A program made the position numbers and the translations under genes. The notes beneath the pieces are model-generated. The model made no database searches, was not told where the DNA came from, and saw nothing but the letters and a program-made list of their open reading frames with translations. Shown one piece after another: positions 1 to 8,364 of a stretch of 64,000 bases of DNA. This DNA is from Acidimicrobiaceae bacterium. GTDB taxonomy: Bacteria > Actinomycetota > Acidimicrobiia > Acidimicrobiales > Ilumatobacteraceae. The DNA lies in NCBI GenBank assembly GCA_947446815.1, contig CANFGT010000004.1, positions 62,001 through 126,000 on the forward strand. The letters are read 5' to 3'. Position 1 is the stretch's first letter. Each line of letters begins with the position of its first letter.

Positions 1-537
1 CGACTTGGCGAAAACTTCAAAGGTCGCACACTCACCGGAATCGGATTCGACCGTGACCTTTTGATCACCGCTGGTATCACAAGCGATTGCGCTGTTGTTG
101 CTGTCACTAATGGAGACAACTCCAACATTCTCGTTGCACGCGTGGCACGCGAGATGTTCGGCGTGGAGCGCGTTGTTGCTCGCATCAACGACCCGAAGCG
201 CGCAAAGATTTACGAGCGCCTAGGTGTATCCACCGTTGCTGCTGTTGCGTGGGCAAGTAACCGCACCATGCAGTACGTACTTCCCCGTCGTGGCACCACC
301 GAGTGGAGCGACCCAACAGCAACGTTCCATCTTGCAGAGCGTCGTGTTTCTGCAGAACTTGCGGGCACAAAAGTTGCTGATGCAGGCATTCAAATTGCGC
401 TCATCGTTCGCAATGGCTCTGCACAAGTTGCTGACGTTGCCACGTTGTTGCAAGAAAACGACCTCATTCACGTTCTCGGCACCGCCGATCAAATCGAGTC
501 ATTCGACAATGGCTCAACAGTCGCAGGAGCACACTGA
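1..537 (+). CDS. trkA: TrkA-family potassium uptake regulator, 5'-truncated by window edge
   Basis: Cytoplasmic NAD(H)-binding regulatory subunit of a Trk/Ktr-type potassium channel. The reading frame is open from base 1, so the N-terminus lies outside the window. The visible part holds the end of an RCK_N (Rossmann) domain with the motif VAVTNGDNSNILVARVA, followed by a RCK_C domain (roughly the last 80 residues). It ends in an ATGA overlap with the next TrkA gene, so the two are translationally coupled. Actinobacteria commonly carry such a tandem pair (CeoB/CeoC). The membrane channel TrkH/TrkG is not in the window. Confidence 0.85.
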   Translation, partial: RLGENFKGRTLTGIGFDRDLLITAGITSDCAVVAVTNGDNSNILVARVAREMFGVERVVARINDPKRAKIYERLGVSTVAAVAWASNRTMQYVLPRRGTTEWSDPTATFHLAERRVSAELAGTKVADAGIQIALIVRNGSAQVADVATLLQENDLIHVLGTADQIESFDNGSTVAGAH

Positions 538-1202
538 TGAAGATTGTTATCGCAGGAGCCGGAAGCGTCGGCCGTTACATGGCTAAGCAGCTCTCCGCTT
601 CCGGCCACACCATTGTCATCATCGACAACGACCCAAATGCCGTTTCACGTGTTGAAAACACTGATTCCATTACATCGATTCAGGGCGATGCTTGTGAAGT
701 CGACATTCTCACCGCAGCTGGTGTTTCCGATGCCGATGTTGTCGCAGCAGTCACCGGAGACGACGAAGACAACCTCGTGATCTCGCTTCTCTCGAAGCAG
801 GAATTTGGGGTTCCTCGCGTTGTGGCTCGTGTGAACTACCCGAACAACGAATGGATGTACAACGAAATGTGGGGCGTGGACGTCTCTGTTTCTACCCCGC
901 ACCTCCTCACCGGCCTCGTTGAAGAGGCCGTCACCGAGGGTTCATTGGTTCGTTTGATGGCGTTTGACCATGGCAAGTCCGGCCTCGCAGAGGTGACTTT
1001 GGCCGATGGATCACCCGCCATCAACCAAACAATTGGCTCACTACAACTTCCTCGCGAAGCAACAGTTGTTGCTGTGATCCGCGACGGCCACGTGGTGACA
1101 CCAGCACCCGACACCGTGCTTCATGCGCATGATGAAGTGATGGTTCTCGCCAGTGGCGATTGCGACGCAGATATTCGCGCCGCCCTCATCGGAACCAAAT
1201 AG
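537..1202 (+). CDS. trkA: TrkA-family potassium uptake protein, second copy
   Basis: Complete 221-residue TrkA/CeoC-like protein. It starts MKIVIAGAGSVGRYMAKQL, a clear Rossmann GxGxxG motif for NAD(H). An acidic residue (IIDND) sits at the end of beta-2, and an RCK_C domain occupies about residues 140-220. The start codon overlaps the stop of the upstream trkA (ATGA). The two RCK proteins presumably form a heteromeric gating ring on a Trk channel encoded elsewhere. The call is strong; which protein is CeoB and which CeoC is by position only. Confidence 0.9.
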   Translation: MKIVIAGAGSVGRYMAKQLSASGHTIVIIDNDPNAVSRVENTDSITSIQGDACEVDILTAAGVSDADVVAAVTGDDEDNLVISLLSKQEFGVPRVVARVNYPNNEWMYNEMWGVDVSVSTPHLLTGLVEEAVTEGSLVRLMAFDHGKSGLAEVTLADGSPAINQTIGSLQLPREATVVAVIRDGHVVTPAPDTVLHAHDEVMVLASGDCDADIRAALIGTK

Positions 1203-1210
1203 GTCGGAAA

Positions 1211-1528
1211 ATGGCGCTTTTTCGCCGTAAAAAGGCTGATTCAGCACCCGCAGAGCCTGTGATTGGCATGCCAATGGTGGATGTGCCATTGCGTACACCT
1301 GTCACTGTCTGTGGAAAAGTGACACGGATGCGCACCCGCCCTGCGCATGGTGTGCCCGCTTTGGTTGTCACTTTGCGCGATGAAACAGGCTTTGTTACTG
1401 CCATTTGGACGGGTCGACGCACCATCGGTGGCATTGCGTTGGGTCGCACCATCTGCCTTGAAGGGGTCTGCACGAAGGCAAGCGACGGCGCCACCTTCAT
1501 GAACCCTGCATTCACCCTCATCAAGTAG
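1211..1528 (+). CDS. OB-fold nucleic-acid-binding domain protein
   Basis: Small 105-residue protein. A basic N-terminus (MALFRRKK) precedes a single OB-fold: VTVCGKVTRMRTRP, ALVVTLRDETGFVTAIWTGRR and IALGRTICLEGV are the successive strands, like the tRNA_anti/RecG wedge type. The ATG at 1211 sits 8 bp after the trkA stop. An OB-fold protein next to the TrkA pair is a known actinobacterial neighbourhood (Rv2694c near ceoBC in Mycobacterium tuberculosis), so it is probably co-transcribed. Substrate and role are unknown; binding of DNA or RNA is inferred from the fold. Confidence 0.75.
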   Translation: MALFRRKKADSAPAEPVIGMPMVDVPLRTPVTVCGKVTRMRTRPAHGVPALVVTLRDETGFVTAIWTGRRTIGGIALGRTICLEGVCTKASDGATFMNPAFTLIK

Positions 1529-1611
1529 ACACATCCCCCGCTTTGGGTGTGACCAGAAACTAGTGCTGGAAATCCCCGTTTTCACTGGCTAGATGGAATA
1601 CGGTGAAGTCC

Positions 1612-2115
1612 ATGAAGAAGCGTGAACTCATTCAAGCAGTAGCACTCCACACTGAGGTCGATAATAAGACCGCAGCAAAATTGGTCGAGGGAACCATTGA
1701 TGTAATCCTCGCCAATGTTGCAAAGGGTGAAGTCGTAAACATTTCCGGTTTTGCAAAATTTGCAAAGATCAAGCGTCCAGCACGCACCGGTCGTAACCCG
1801 GCCACCGGAGAAACAATCCAGATCAAGGCAAAAACAGTTGCCAAGATCACAGCTCTTAAGGGCTTCAAGGACATTGCACTCGGTGTTGCACCAGCTCCAA
1901 AGCTGAACACCAAGAAGGCAGCTCCTGCACCAGCAGCAAAGAAGGCAGCCGCTCCTGCAAAGAAGAAGGCAGCACCAGCTAAGAAGAAGGCTGCTGCAAA
2001 GAAGCCTGTCGCTAAGAAGGTTGTGAAGAAGGCAGCACCTAAGAAGGTTGTCAAGAAGGCCGTTGCAAAGAAGGTTGTAAAGAAGGTTGTAAAGAAGGCA
2101 GCAAAGAAGCGCTAG
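1612..2115 (+). CDS. hup: HU-family nucleoid protein with lysine/alanine-rich tail
   Basis: Histone-like DNA-binding protein. Residues 1-90 are a complete HU/IHF fold: MKKRELIQAVA at the start, GFAKFAKIKRPARTGRNPAT in the DNA-binding arm. The last 65 or so residues are a low-complexity tail of AAKK, PAKKK and KKVVKK units. This two-part layout is typical of actinobacterial HU (HupB/HupS), where the tail binds DNA non-specifically and may be acetylated. ATG 1612 is chosen because it gives the canonical HU N-terminus; a GTG at 1603 would add three residues. A strong terminator follows, so the gene is probably monocistronic. Confidence 0.93.
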   Translation: MKKRELIQAVALHTEVDNKTAAKLVEGTIDVILANVAKGEVVNISGFAKFAKIKRPARTGRNPATGETIQIKAKTVAKITALKGFKDIALGVAPAPKLNTKKAAPAPAAKKAAAPAKKKAAPAKKKAAAKKPVAKKVVKKAAPKKVVKKAVAKKVVKKVVKKAAKKR

Positions 2116-2137
2116 TCGCTCCTTAACAAGCACTGGG

Positions 2138-2187
2138 AAACGCCCGGTGGCTTCAGTCGAAAGATTGCAAGCCACCGGGCGTTTTCA
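2138..2187 (+). terminator. Rho-independent terminator of the HU gene
   Basis: A 16-bp stem (AAACGCCCGGTGGCTT at 2138-2153 pairing with 2169-2184) and a 15-nt loop, followed by a T-rich stretch (GTTTTCATTT). It lies 22 bp after the HU stop and ends 10 bp before the next start codon, insulating the oxidoreductase gene. Confidence 0.85.
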
Positions 2188-2196
2188 TTTATCGTC

Positions 2197-3249
2197 ATGG
2201 GTGTGACGAACTCAGAAGTGTCCCCCGTTGTTGGCTTTATTGGTACGGGACATATTGCAACGTTTCACTCAAAGATGCTGAAGCGTTCCGGAGTCTCCAT
2301 GGTGCGTGGCGGTTGTTATGACATCGACATGGCACGTGCAGAAACTTTTGCGCAAGGTTCTGGTAGCACCGTGATGCATTCCGAAGAAGAAGTCATCAAC
2401 AGCAGCGATGTTGTGTACATCTGTACATGGACAAGCGAACATCAGCGACTGGTTGATATGTGTATTGCAGCAGGCAAACCATTCTTCTGCGAGAAGCCGT
2501 TGAGTACCGGCTTTGATAATGCGCGTGACATGTACAACGCAGCACTTACATCAGGACTCACACACCAGTGCGGTCTCATCTTGCGTCGCTCTCCTGCATA
2601 CATGTGGGCACGTGAGTTGATCTCAGACCCCGCCGCAGGTGCACCCATGGCTGTTGTCTTTCGCGATGATCAGTTCATCCCCGTGCAAGGACATTACAAA
2701 TCAACATGGCGTGGAGATGTTGAAAAAGCTGGTGCTGGCACACTGTTAGAGCACAGCATCCATGACGTAGACATGTTGCGCTTTCTCATCGGCGACGTCT
2801 CGTCGGTCAGCGCACGCGCCACATACCAACATGGCATCGAAGGAATCGAAGATTGCGTTGCAGCTTCAGTGCAGTTTGCCAACGGGGCCATCGGCACCTT
2901 GACCACCATCTGGCATGACAATCTTTCGCGACCCAGTTTGCGCAACGTTGAAGTGTTCTGCGAGAACCGCACCGTCATCATCGCGGGCGATGATTGGTTT
3001 GGCCCCGTGACATGGAGCAATGCGGACGGCACCACAGGGTCTCTGGAGGGCGAAGAGCTTCTTGCAAAGACCGCGCCGCTCGCGTTGAAAGACGCGAACC
3101 CCGACGCTGCATTTGTTCTTTCTGCAGTGGACAAGGAGCCTGGCTTCCCTGACTTCTCGATTGCATTAGAAGCACACCGCATTGTGGAAGCGATGTACCG
3201 CAGCGCACGCTCGCATGGCGATGCGGTTTCCGTCTCATCGGTGCAGTAA
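2197..3249 (+). CDS. Gfo/Idh/MocA-family NAD(P)-dependent oxidoreductase
   Basis: 350 residues, normal for the family. The N-terminal Rossmann domain shows VGFIGTGHIATFH (GxGxxA). The family motif is CEKPLS near residue 98, with the EKP lysine expected to act in catalysis. The C-terminal alpha/beta domain contains LLEHSIHDVDMLRFLIGD, with the typical H..D of sugar or inositol dehydrogenases. Substrate cannot be told; inositol or another polyol is possible. The next gene starts 3 bp after its stop, so the two are likely one unit. ATG 2197 is the first start after the HU terminator. Confidence 0.88.
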   Translation: MGVTNSEVSPVVGFIGTGHIATFHSKMLKRSGVSMVRGGCYDIDMARAETFAQGSGSTVMHSEEEVINSSDVVYICTWTSEHQRLVDMCIAAGKPFFCEKPLSTGFDNARDMYNAALTSGLTHQCGLILRRSPAYMWARELISDPAAGAPMAVVFRDDQFIPVQGHYKSTWRGDVEKAGAGTLLEHSIHDVDMLRFLIGDVSSVSARATYQHGIEGIEDCVAASVQFANGAIGTLTTIWHDNLSRPSLRNVEVFCENRTVIIAGDDWFGPVTWSNADGTTGSLEGEELLAKTAPLALKDANPDAAFVLSAVDKEPGFPDFSIALEAHRIVEAMYRSARSHGDAVSVSSVQ

Positions 3250-3252
3250 CTC

Positions 3253-3687
3253 ATGGTCGAGCGCCTCACGATTGAGCAGATCATGCCGCTGCGTGTACGT
3301 GTACTCCGCAAAGGAACGCCCATCACACATGCCCACTATGCAGAGGACACCTACGAAGATGTTGTGCACCTTGGCATCGTTCGAGATGGCGATGTGATTG
3401 CCACATCAACATGGTTCACAAAGGAATGTCCGGAACAGCCTGGGGTGACAGCAGTGCAGCTCAAAGGTATGGCCGTGGATGACACTTTGCAAACGAGTGG
3501 TCTTGGCAAACAACTCATTGATGCCGGCATCACACATGCACGAGCACATGAGGCGCAATTGGTGTGGGCACGTGCACGTGATACAGCGGTTGGCTTCTAT
3601 GAAAAGTGTGGCTTCTCTGTTGTGGGCGAAGGTTTTATTGATGAGCCCACAGGTATGCCACACCACATCGTGGTGCGAACGATTTAG
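3253..3687 (+). CDS. GNAT-family N-acetyltransferase
   Basis: 144-residue single-domain GNAT. The acetyl-CoA-binding motif A is VQLKGMAVDDTLQTSGLGKQ (core Q/R-x-x-G-x-G/A seen as QTSGLG). The C-terminal motif B region contains AVGFYEKCGFSVVGEGF, the usual FYxxxGF signature. It lies 3 bp after the oxidoreductase and its last bases overlap the convergent copper gene by 4 nt. The acceptor substrate is unknown. Confidence 0.88.
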   Translation: MVERLTIEQIMPLRVRVLRKGTPITHAHYAEDTYEDVVHLGIVRDGDVIATSTWFTKECPEQPGVTAVQLKGMAVDDTLQTSGLGKQLIDAGITHARAHEAQLVWARARDTAVGFYEKCGFSVVGEGFIDEPTGMPHHIVVRTI

Positions 3688-5285
3688 TTACCAACTTCAA
3701 ACGTTGCGGTGTAGAGCAGTGTTTCGTTCGGAGTGGGTGTCACGCGGGCTTCAAACGACCAATTCCCTGAGTACGGAATGTTCAAAACACCCGTCCAGTG
3801 ATTTGGTCCAATTTCGATCATCGACACCGGGATTGCTGGAATCTTTCGCGATGGCAATGACATCTGCACCAACACATTTGTCACGGGCTTCAATGCGCCA
3901 CCTGGAGGCGTGAGAATCACGTGCACTTCTACGGTGCCTACCTTGGTTGGGGCAACCGAAATATCTGCAACAACATTGGAGCGAATCTGGGTCGAGCTAA
4001 AAGTGTGAGGAATGGAAAGACCTTTGTCATTCGGCGAAGTTCCGACCAGCAAGGCAGTGACAGCAAGGACAACCACCATCAGTGCTGCTTCGAACCGAAT
4101 TGACTTGGCGAATTGTCTTCCGTCTGTATCTGTCAAGTGAGTGCGAGCCTTCGTACCCAATGCAATTACGACAAGTACCAGGGCAGTTTTGAGAATCAGT
4201 AACTTGCCGTAACTGGAACCGGTAATGCCCCCCAGACCACCGAGAAGATGCAGACCTTGCACGACACCCGTGACCACCGCGATGGGCATGGACCATGTTG
4301 CAATACGCGAGAAACGCGCTGCATCCACTGCGTGATCATGACGGAGAATCACAAGAGCGATGAGCCCACCCACCCATGCAGAGACGGCTCCAACATGCAT
4401 CGAGTCAACAAGCATGTAGAAAAACGTTGCGGACCCTGCACTCGGATGTCCACTCATCGCAAAGGTGGCGATGGTTCCAACCGCTGTGAGGAACGCAATG
4501 TTCTTCCACCAACCACTTGCAGCACGGACATCCGTGAGAGACAACATTGCCCACGCAACAACCAAGATGAGACGCAACAACACCGCAAGTCCGAGTCGTG
4601 TCGCCATGACATCTCCGATGAGCTGGGTATCAAAGATGGCGCCCCATCCCCTGCCTGACGCATACGGGCCTTGCAGTAGCAGGACAACAACCGAGCCAAG
4701 TGCGATGCCTAATGCAGATAGTCGCATTGTTTGGCGAGCCTTCACCGTATTCACAAGAGAAGAACCCCACGTGAATACAACGATGCCAATCAACATGACG
4801 AGAGACAAGAACGAAATGAATCGCCCAGCCGCCAGTGGATTACCTAACGGCGACTTCGTATTAATGCTGGTGAGGATTTTTGTCAGTAACTCTTCGCTCT
4901 TCCCTGATGATTGATCACCCACTTCAAATGGGAATGCCCCAGAGACTGGATGACCATCGGCACTGACAACACGCCACACCACGACATACACGCCAACTTT
5001 CAAACGTGGCATTGAGGCAGTCACAACAGATGAATCGCTCGGCGAGAGTCCTGCATGCCCAATGGAGAGTTCATCTTGACTTGCATCAAATAGACGAATA
5101 CTCAGCAGTGTTCCTTCAATCTGCTCATTGAAATCCAATGTGATCTCTGACGGTGACTGCGAGACAACTGCAGACGCGCTCGGATCTGATGAATCCAGAA
5201 TTGCATGTGCCGATGCAACCCCTGGAGTTGCAAATGTGACGAGTGCAAGCATTCCTGCAGCAACTGCGATGATGCGACGACGCAC
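3684..5285 (-). CDS. CopC-CopD fusion copper resistance/uptake membrane protein (YcnJ-like)
   Basis: 533 residues from GTG 5285. A signal peptide (VRRRIIAVAAGMLALVTF, cleavage near ASA) precedes a CopC domain. The mature N-terminus HAILDSSDP supplies the first copper-ligand histidine, and SADGHPVSGAFPFEV the second. After it comes a CopD domain of about eight membrane helices, then a roughly 100-residue extracytoplasmic tail. The start is set by a TAGTG overlap with the upstream gene; a longer frame to 5522 would run through that gene and is rejected. Expected role: periplasmic copper binding and transfer across the membrane. Confidence 0.88.
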   Translation of the reverse strand: MRRRIIAVAAGMLALVTFATPGVASAHAILDSSDPSASAVVSQSPSEITLDFNEQIEGTLLSIRLFDASQDELSIGHAGLSPSDSSVVTASMPRLKVGVYVVVWRVVSADGHPVSGAFPFEVGDQSSGKSEELLTKILTSINTKSPLGNPLAAGRFISFLSLVMLIGIVVFTWGSSLVNTVKARQTMRLSALGIALGSVVVLLLQGPYASGRGWGAIFDTQLIGDVMATRLGLAVLLRLILVVAWAMLSLTDVRAASGWWKNIAFLTAVGTIATFAMSGHPSAGSATFFYMLVDSMHVGAVSAWVGGLIALVILRHDHAVDAARFSRIATWSMPIAVVTGVVQGLHLLGGLGGITGSSYGKLLILKTALVLVVIALGTKARTHLTDTDGRQFAKSIRFEAALMVVVLAVTALLVGTSPNDKGLSIPHTFSSTQIRSNVVADISVAPTKVGTVEVHVILTPPGGALKPVTNVLVQMSLPSRKIPAIPVSMIEIGPNHWTGVLNIPYSGNWSFEARVTPTPNETLLYTATFEVGN

Positions 5286-5950
5286 TACAAACCCAGTCCT
5301 GGTGGTAGACCTTCGACTTCTGCACGTTGCAACAACCATGCAAGGCGGTGGTTCTCTTCTAACTTCATTGCGGCCTGCGGCAATTGCGTGAGCCCCATGG
5401 CATGACTGGCTGCCCATGCCATTTTCTGGCGATCCATTTCCAGACGTACATACTGCGAAGGCCACTGATCGAACTCCACACCAACGTCGAGGTCGGTGAG
5501 GTGCAGCACACATTCGCGCCACCGGAGGAAAGGGATTTCATGCATCGAAACAACAGACCTCGATGCAGCTGTTCCAGTTCCCTGCCATGTGTCATATGTG
5601 GAACCGGCCCATGCACCTTCAAGGCTGTAGACCGCCCTGCGCAGTTCACTCAAAGCCTTCTGAGGACTCCAGAGCGACGCTTCAGCGATGGCGGCCGCGC
5701 GCGCTGCGGGTCCGCCCACATATTGCTGCCCCGACTCCCCCCGAGCCGCACAAGCCAACAGATGGATGTGGCTTTGGGCATTGAGCGCCAGATGCCCCAC
5801 GATGGTTCCTCTAGACCAGCCAGGGAGCCGTGAGGGCTCCGCAAAGGCCTCTGGGGTCATTCCATCAACTACCGCTAAGAGCTTCTGGTGACTGGCCGCA
5901 CAACCCTCTACGCAGGAATCGAGCAATCGAGCATCGAGGGGGCGCGCCAT
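5285..5950 (-). CDS. Maleylpyruvate isomerase-type mycothiol-dependent (DinB-fold) protein
   Basis: 221 residues of the DinB/YfiT-like four-helix bundle that uses mycothiol in actinobacteria. Motifs are LPGWSRGTIVGHLALNAQ (first metal His, near residue 53) and RWRECVLHLTDLDVG (second His, near residue 150). These match the MDMPI_N family, with no clear C-terminal extension domain. The stop codon overlaps the GTG of the downstream copper gene (TAGTG), pointing to translational coupling. Reaction unknown; a thiol-transfer or isomerase role is inferred from family only. Confidence 0.8.
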   Translation of the reverse strand: MARPLDARLLDSCVEGCAASHQKLLAVVDGMTPEAFAEPSRLPGWSRGTIVGHLALNAQSHIHLLACAARGESGQQYVGGPAARAAAIAEASLWSPQKALSELRRAVYSLEGAWAGSTYDTWQGTGTAASRSVVSMHEIPFLRWRECVLHLTDLDVGVEFDQWPSQYVRLEMDRQKMAWAASHAMGLTQLPQAAMKLEENHRLAWLLQRAEVEGLPPGLGL

Positions 5951-6015
5951 ATCTCCACGGTACTCGCAGCCTCAAACGGCTCACGACTGTACGGGCCCTT
6001 TATTGATTGATATCC

Positions 6016-6486
6016 CTACGAGCCTTGAGGGATTCCACAACTCTCTTCGAGGTACTTGTCCACCGCTTTGTTGGCCGTTTCATATGCGGGGTCACTTGAG
6101 ATCTTCTCAAACTCTGCTGCAACCGATTTGTCCGTGGCCAGAAGGTCAAAGTTGTAATCAATCTTCTTGAGAAGGGCTACCAACTTGATCACACCATTTC
6201 CACTGATCTCAGCTTCCTTGCTGATTTCTGCAGGAGCATCTTTCAAAAGTTTTGTTGCTAGGTCAGAAGCTTTTTCCCAAAAATCTTTCGCTGCCAAAGT
6301 ATTTTTCTCTACTTCAGTTAATGCTTCCTGACCTGCTGTTTGCATCGCCAATGCGTTTTTACAAAAATTGGTGTTCGACTTTGGCCCTGATCCAGTTGCA
6401 ACAGTTGTGTCGCTAGTTGAAGAACTGCCGCAGGCACTTGCCATCACAAGAACAATGGCGACAGGAAGTACAAGGCGAAGTTTCAT
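6016..6486 (-). CDS. Predicted lipoprotein of unknown function
   Basis: 156 residues. A type II signal peptide begins MKLRLVLPVAIVLVMASAC; the lipobox ASAC puts the lipidated Cys near residue 19. A Ser/Thr-rich linker (GSSSTSDTTVATGSG) follows. The mature part is mostly helical and charged, with two more cysteines (NFCKNA and EESCGIPQ) that could pair. No family recognised. Similar small helical lipoproteins are common in Acidimicrobiia. It stands between the copper block and the B12 transporter; Lgt and Lnt in this window are the enzymes that would modify it. Confidence 0.75.
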   Translation of the reverse strand: MKLRLVLPVAIVLVMASACGSSSTSDTTVATGSGPKSNTNFCKNALAMQTAGQEALTEVEKNTLAAKDFWEKASDLATKLLKDAPAEISKEAEISGNGVIKLVALLKKIDYNFDLLATDKSVAAEFEKISSDPAYETANKAVDKYLEESCGIPQGS

Positions 6487-6508
6487 TACAACAACTTAGC
6501 CAGAATGA

Positions 6509-7291
6509 TTAGCGCAATGAGGTGCGATTGGGCACCACGATGATGGTGCCGTCGTCCTCTCGATGCACGCGCACCGACACGCCGTAGAACTCGCCGAGAG
6601 TCTCAGGACGCAACACATCTTCGGCTGGACCGTGCGCCACTCGGTGTCCGGCGTGCATGAGTGCAAGTCGATCTGAGTAAATTCCCGCCAGCGTGAGGTC
6701 GTGCATCGCAGACACCACAGTGAGTCCGTGTTCACGTCGCAACTTGTCAACAAGCTCCAACGCTTGTTGTTGGTGTCCAATGTCGAGCGCACTTGTGGGC
6801 TCGTCGAGCAACAAGATAGGTGCTTCTTGAGCGATGGCACGAGCAATCACTAAACGCTGTCGTTCGCCACCTGAGAGTGTGTCCACATCCCGCTTCGCAA
6901 GATCAGCAAGATCGAGACGTGCGATGACATCGTCCACCATGCTGTGGTCGTGCGCTGTTTCGTGACCGAAGTGAGTCACAAAAGGGTTACGTCCGAGCAA
7001 TACGTACTCTGCACCTGTCATGCCTGATGGCAACACTGGCGACTGCGGCACATACGCAATGAGCTGTGCACGTCGACGCGACGACCGTGCGGTTAACGGT
7101 GAGCCATCAACAAGGATTCGTCCACCGTGCGGTGCCACACCTGTGATCGCACGCAACAACGACGACTTACCTGCACCGTTGGGGCCAATAATGCACAACC
7201 ATTCACCGGGTTTGATGGTGTCGGTGAAGCCATGTACGGCTGTGCGACCGTCGTATTGAACACTGACGTTTTCAAATGCAAGAGATGTCAT
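6509..7291 (-). CDS. btuD: ABC transporter ATP-binding protein, vitamin B12-type
   Basis: 260-residue ATPase of the BtuD/FecE group. Walker A is GPNGAGKSS (about residue 37), the Q-loop YVPQSP, the signature LSGGERQR, Walker B ILLLDEPTSALD and the H-loop SAMHDLT. Its ATG overlaps the permease stop (ATGA), and the transcript begins at a cobalamin riboswitch, so B12 or a corrinoid is the probable substrate. It powers import through the BtuC-like permease upstream. Without the riboswitch the sequence alone could equally be a siderophore ATPase. Confidence 0.9.
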   Translation of the reverse strand: MTSLAFENVSVQYDGRTAVHGFTDTIKPGEWLCIIGPNGAGKSSLLRAITGVAPHGGRILVDGSPLTARSSRRRAQLIAYVPQSPVLPSGMTGAEYVLLGRNPFVTHFGHETAHDHSMVDDVIARLDLADLAKRDVDTLSGGERQRLVIARAIAQEAPILLLDEPTSALDIGHQQQALELVDKLRREHGLTVVSAMHDLTLAGIYSDRLALMHAGHRVAHGPAEDVLRPETLGEFYGVSVRVHREDDGTIIVVPNRTSLR

Positions 7292-8349
7292 CGCTGAGCC
7301 TGCCTTGTTCGAAGAATGAGAAGAAAGAACGGCGCTCCCAAAAACGCAGTGACAACACCAATAGGTGTTTCTGCAGGGTTATCGAGAATGCGTCCAGGAA
7401 TATCAGCGACAATGAGAAACACCGCTCCGAACAACAATGACATCGGCAGAACGATGCGATATGAGCTGCCCACCACCAAACGAATTGCATGCGGAACGAT
7501 AATGCCAACAAATCCGATGAGCCCGCTAACAGCAACAACTGCAGCGGTGCCCAACGTTGCCGCAACGACAACGATGAGGCGCACGCGCGACACATTCACG
7601 CCTAGTGCCGTTGCTTCTTCATCGCCCACGCGCAACACGTCTAACAAACGTCGATGCATTAACAATGCGACGGTTGAGACCAATACGTAGGGAATAACTA
7701 ATCGAACATCACCCCATGTGGCACTCGAGAGGCGACCAAGAATCCACGAATACACCTGACGCACAACATCAGAGTTGCGCTGTAACAAGAATGTTTGCAC
7801 TGCAGTGGCGAGTGACGTCACCGCAACACCGGCCAACACCAGGCTGATGGAGCTGCGATCATTTTTGACTGAAGCTCCGACGAGATACGTGGCCAACACT
7901 GCAAGAAGACCGCCAAGGAATGCAGCAAGAGGCAATGGGTCAATGATCCAACCACTACTTCCACTGCGATTCACAGTGATGACAATGGTGGCGCCAAGCC
8001 CCGAACCCGCAGCAACACCCAACAAATATGGATCCACCAATGGGTTGCGGAACACACCTTGATAACTCGCACCCGAGATGGACAATGTGGAACCCACTAA
8101 CGCAGCGAGAACAACTCGTGGTGCACGAATCTGCCAGATGATGGACCAATCTGTCGCCGTCATGCCGCTATGGATTGTGATGAACGGCAATCGGTTCAAC
8201 AATTCCAACGGCACACGCCACCAGGTGGGTCCCGCGGGTCCAATCATGACGCCGCCCAGCACAGCCAGAAGCAACGCCACGACCGAGACGGGGATTAACC
8301 ACCGACTCGCACCGTGAACAGTGCTGTGAGTTTCTGTGCTGGACGACAT
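7288..8349 (-). CDS. btuC: ABC transporter permease, BtuC/FecCD type
   Basis: 353 residues with about ten predicted membrane helices, normal for FecCD permeases. Recognisable family segments are IWQIRAPRVVLAALVGSTLS near residue 68, YQGVFRNPLVDPYLLGVAAG, and GLIGFVGIIVPHAIRLVVGS near residue 266, the region that contacts the ATPase. It overlaps btuD by 4 nt and starts 15 bp after btuF. It forms the membrane channel for corrinoid import. Confidence 0.9.
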   Translation of the reverse strand: MSSSTETHSTVHGASRWLIPVSVVALLLAVLGGVMIGPAGPTWWRVPLELLNRLPFITIHSGMTATDWSIIWQIRAPRVVLAALVGSTLSISGASYQGVFRNPLVDPYLLGVAAGSGLGATIVITVNRSGSSGWIIDPLPLAAFLGGLLAVLATYLVGASVKNDRSSISLVLAGVAVTSLATAVQTFLLQRNSDVVRQVYSWILGRLSSATWGDVRLVIPYVLVSTVALLMHRRLLDVLRVGDEEATALGVNVSRVRLIVVVAATLGTAAVVAVSGLIGFVGIIVPHAIRLVVGSSYRIVLPMSLLFGAVFLIVADIPGRILDNPAETPIGVVTAFLGAPFFLLILRTRQAQR

Positions 8350-8364
8350 CGTGAAAAGAAATCT

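Noticed and set aside
1900-2112. Repeated AAGAAGG-type units that could look like a DNA repeat array
   Set aside because: They are codons of the Lys/Ala-rich HU tail, variable in spacing, and not a CRISPR or tandem regulatory repeat.
1582-2175. Long minus-strand frames rich in Leu/Cys and Ala/Phe opposite the HU gene
   Set aside because: They are antisense to the Lys/Ala repeat tail, which leaves open frames on the other strand. No homology or ribosome-binding site.
5286-5522. N-terminal extension of the copper-protein frame
   Set aside because: It runs over the upstream DinB-fold gene in another frame and precedes a clear GTG with a signal peptide at 5285.
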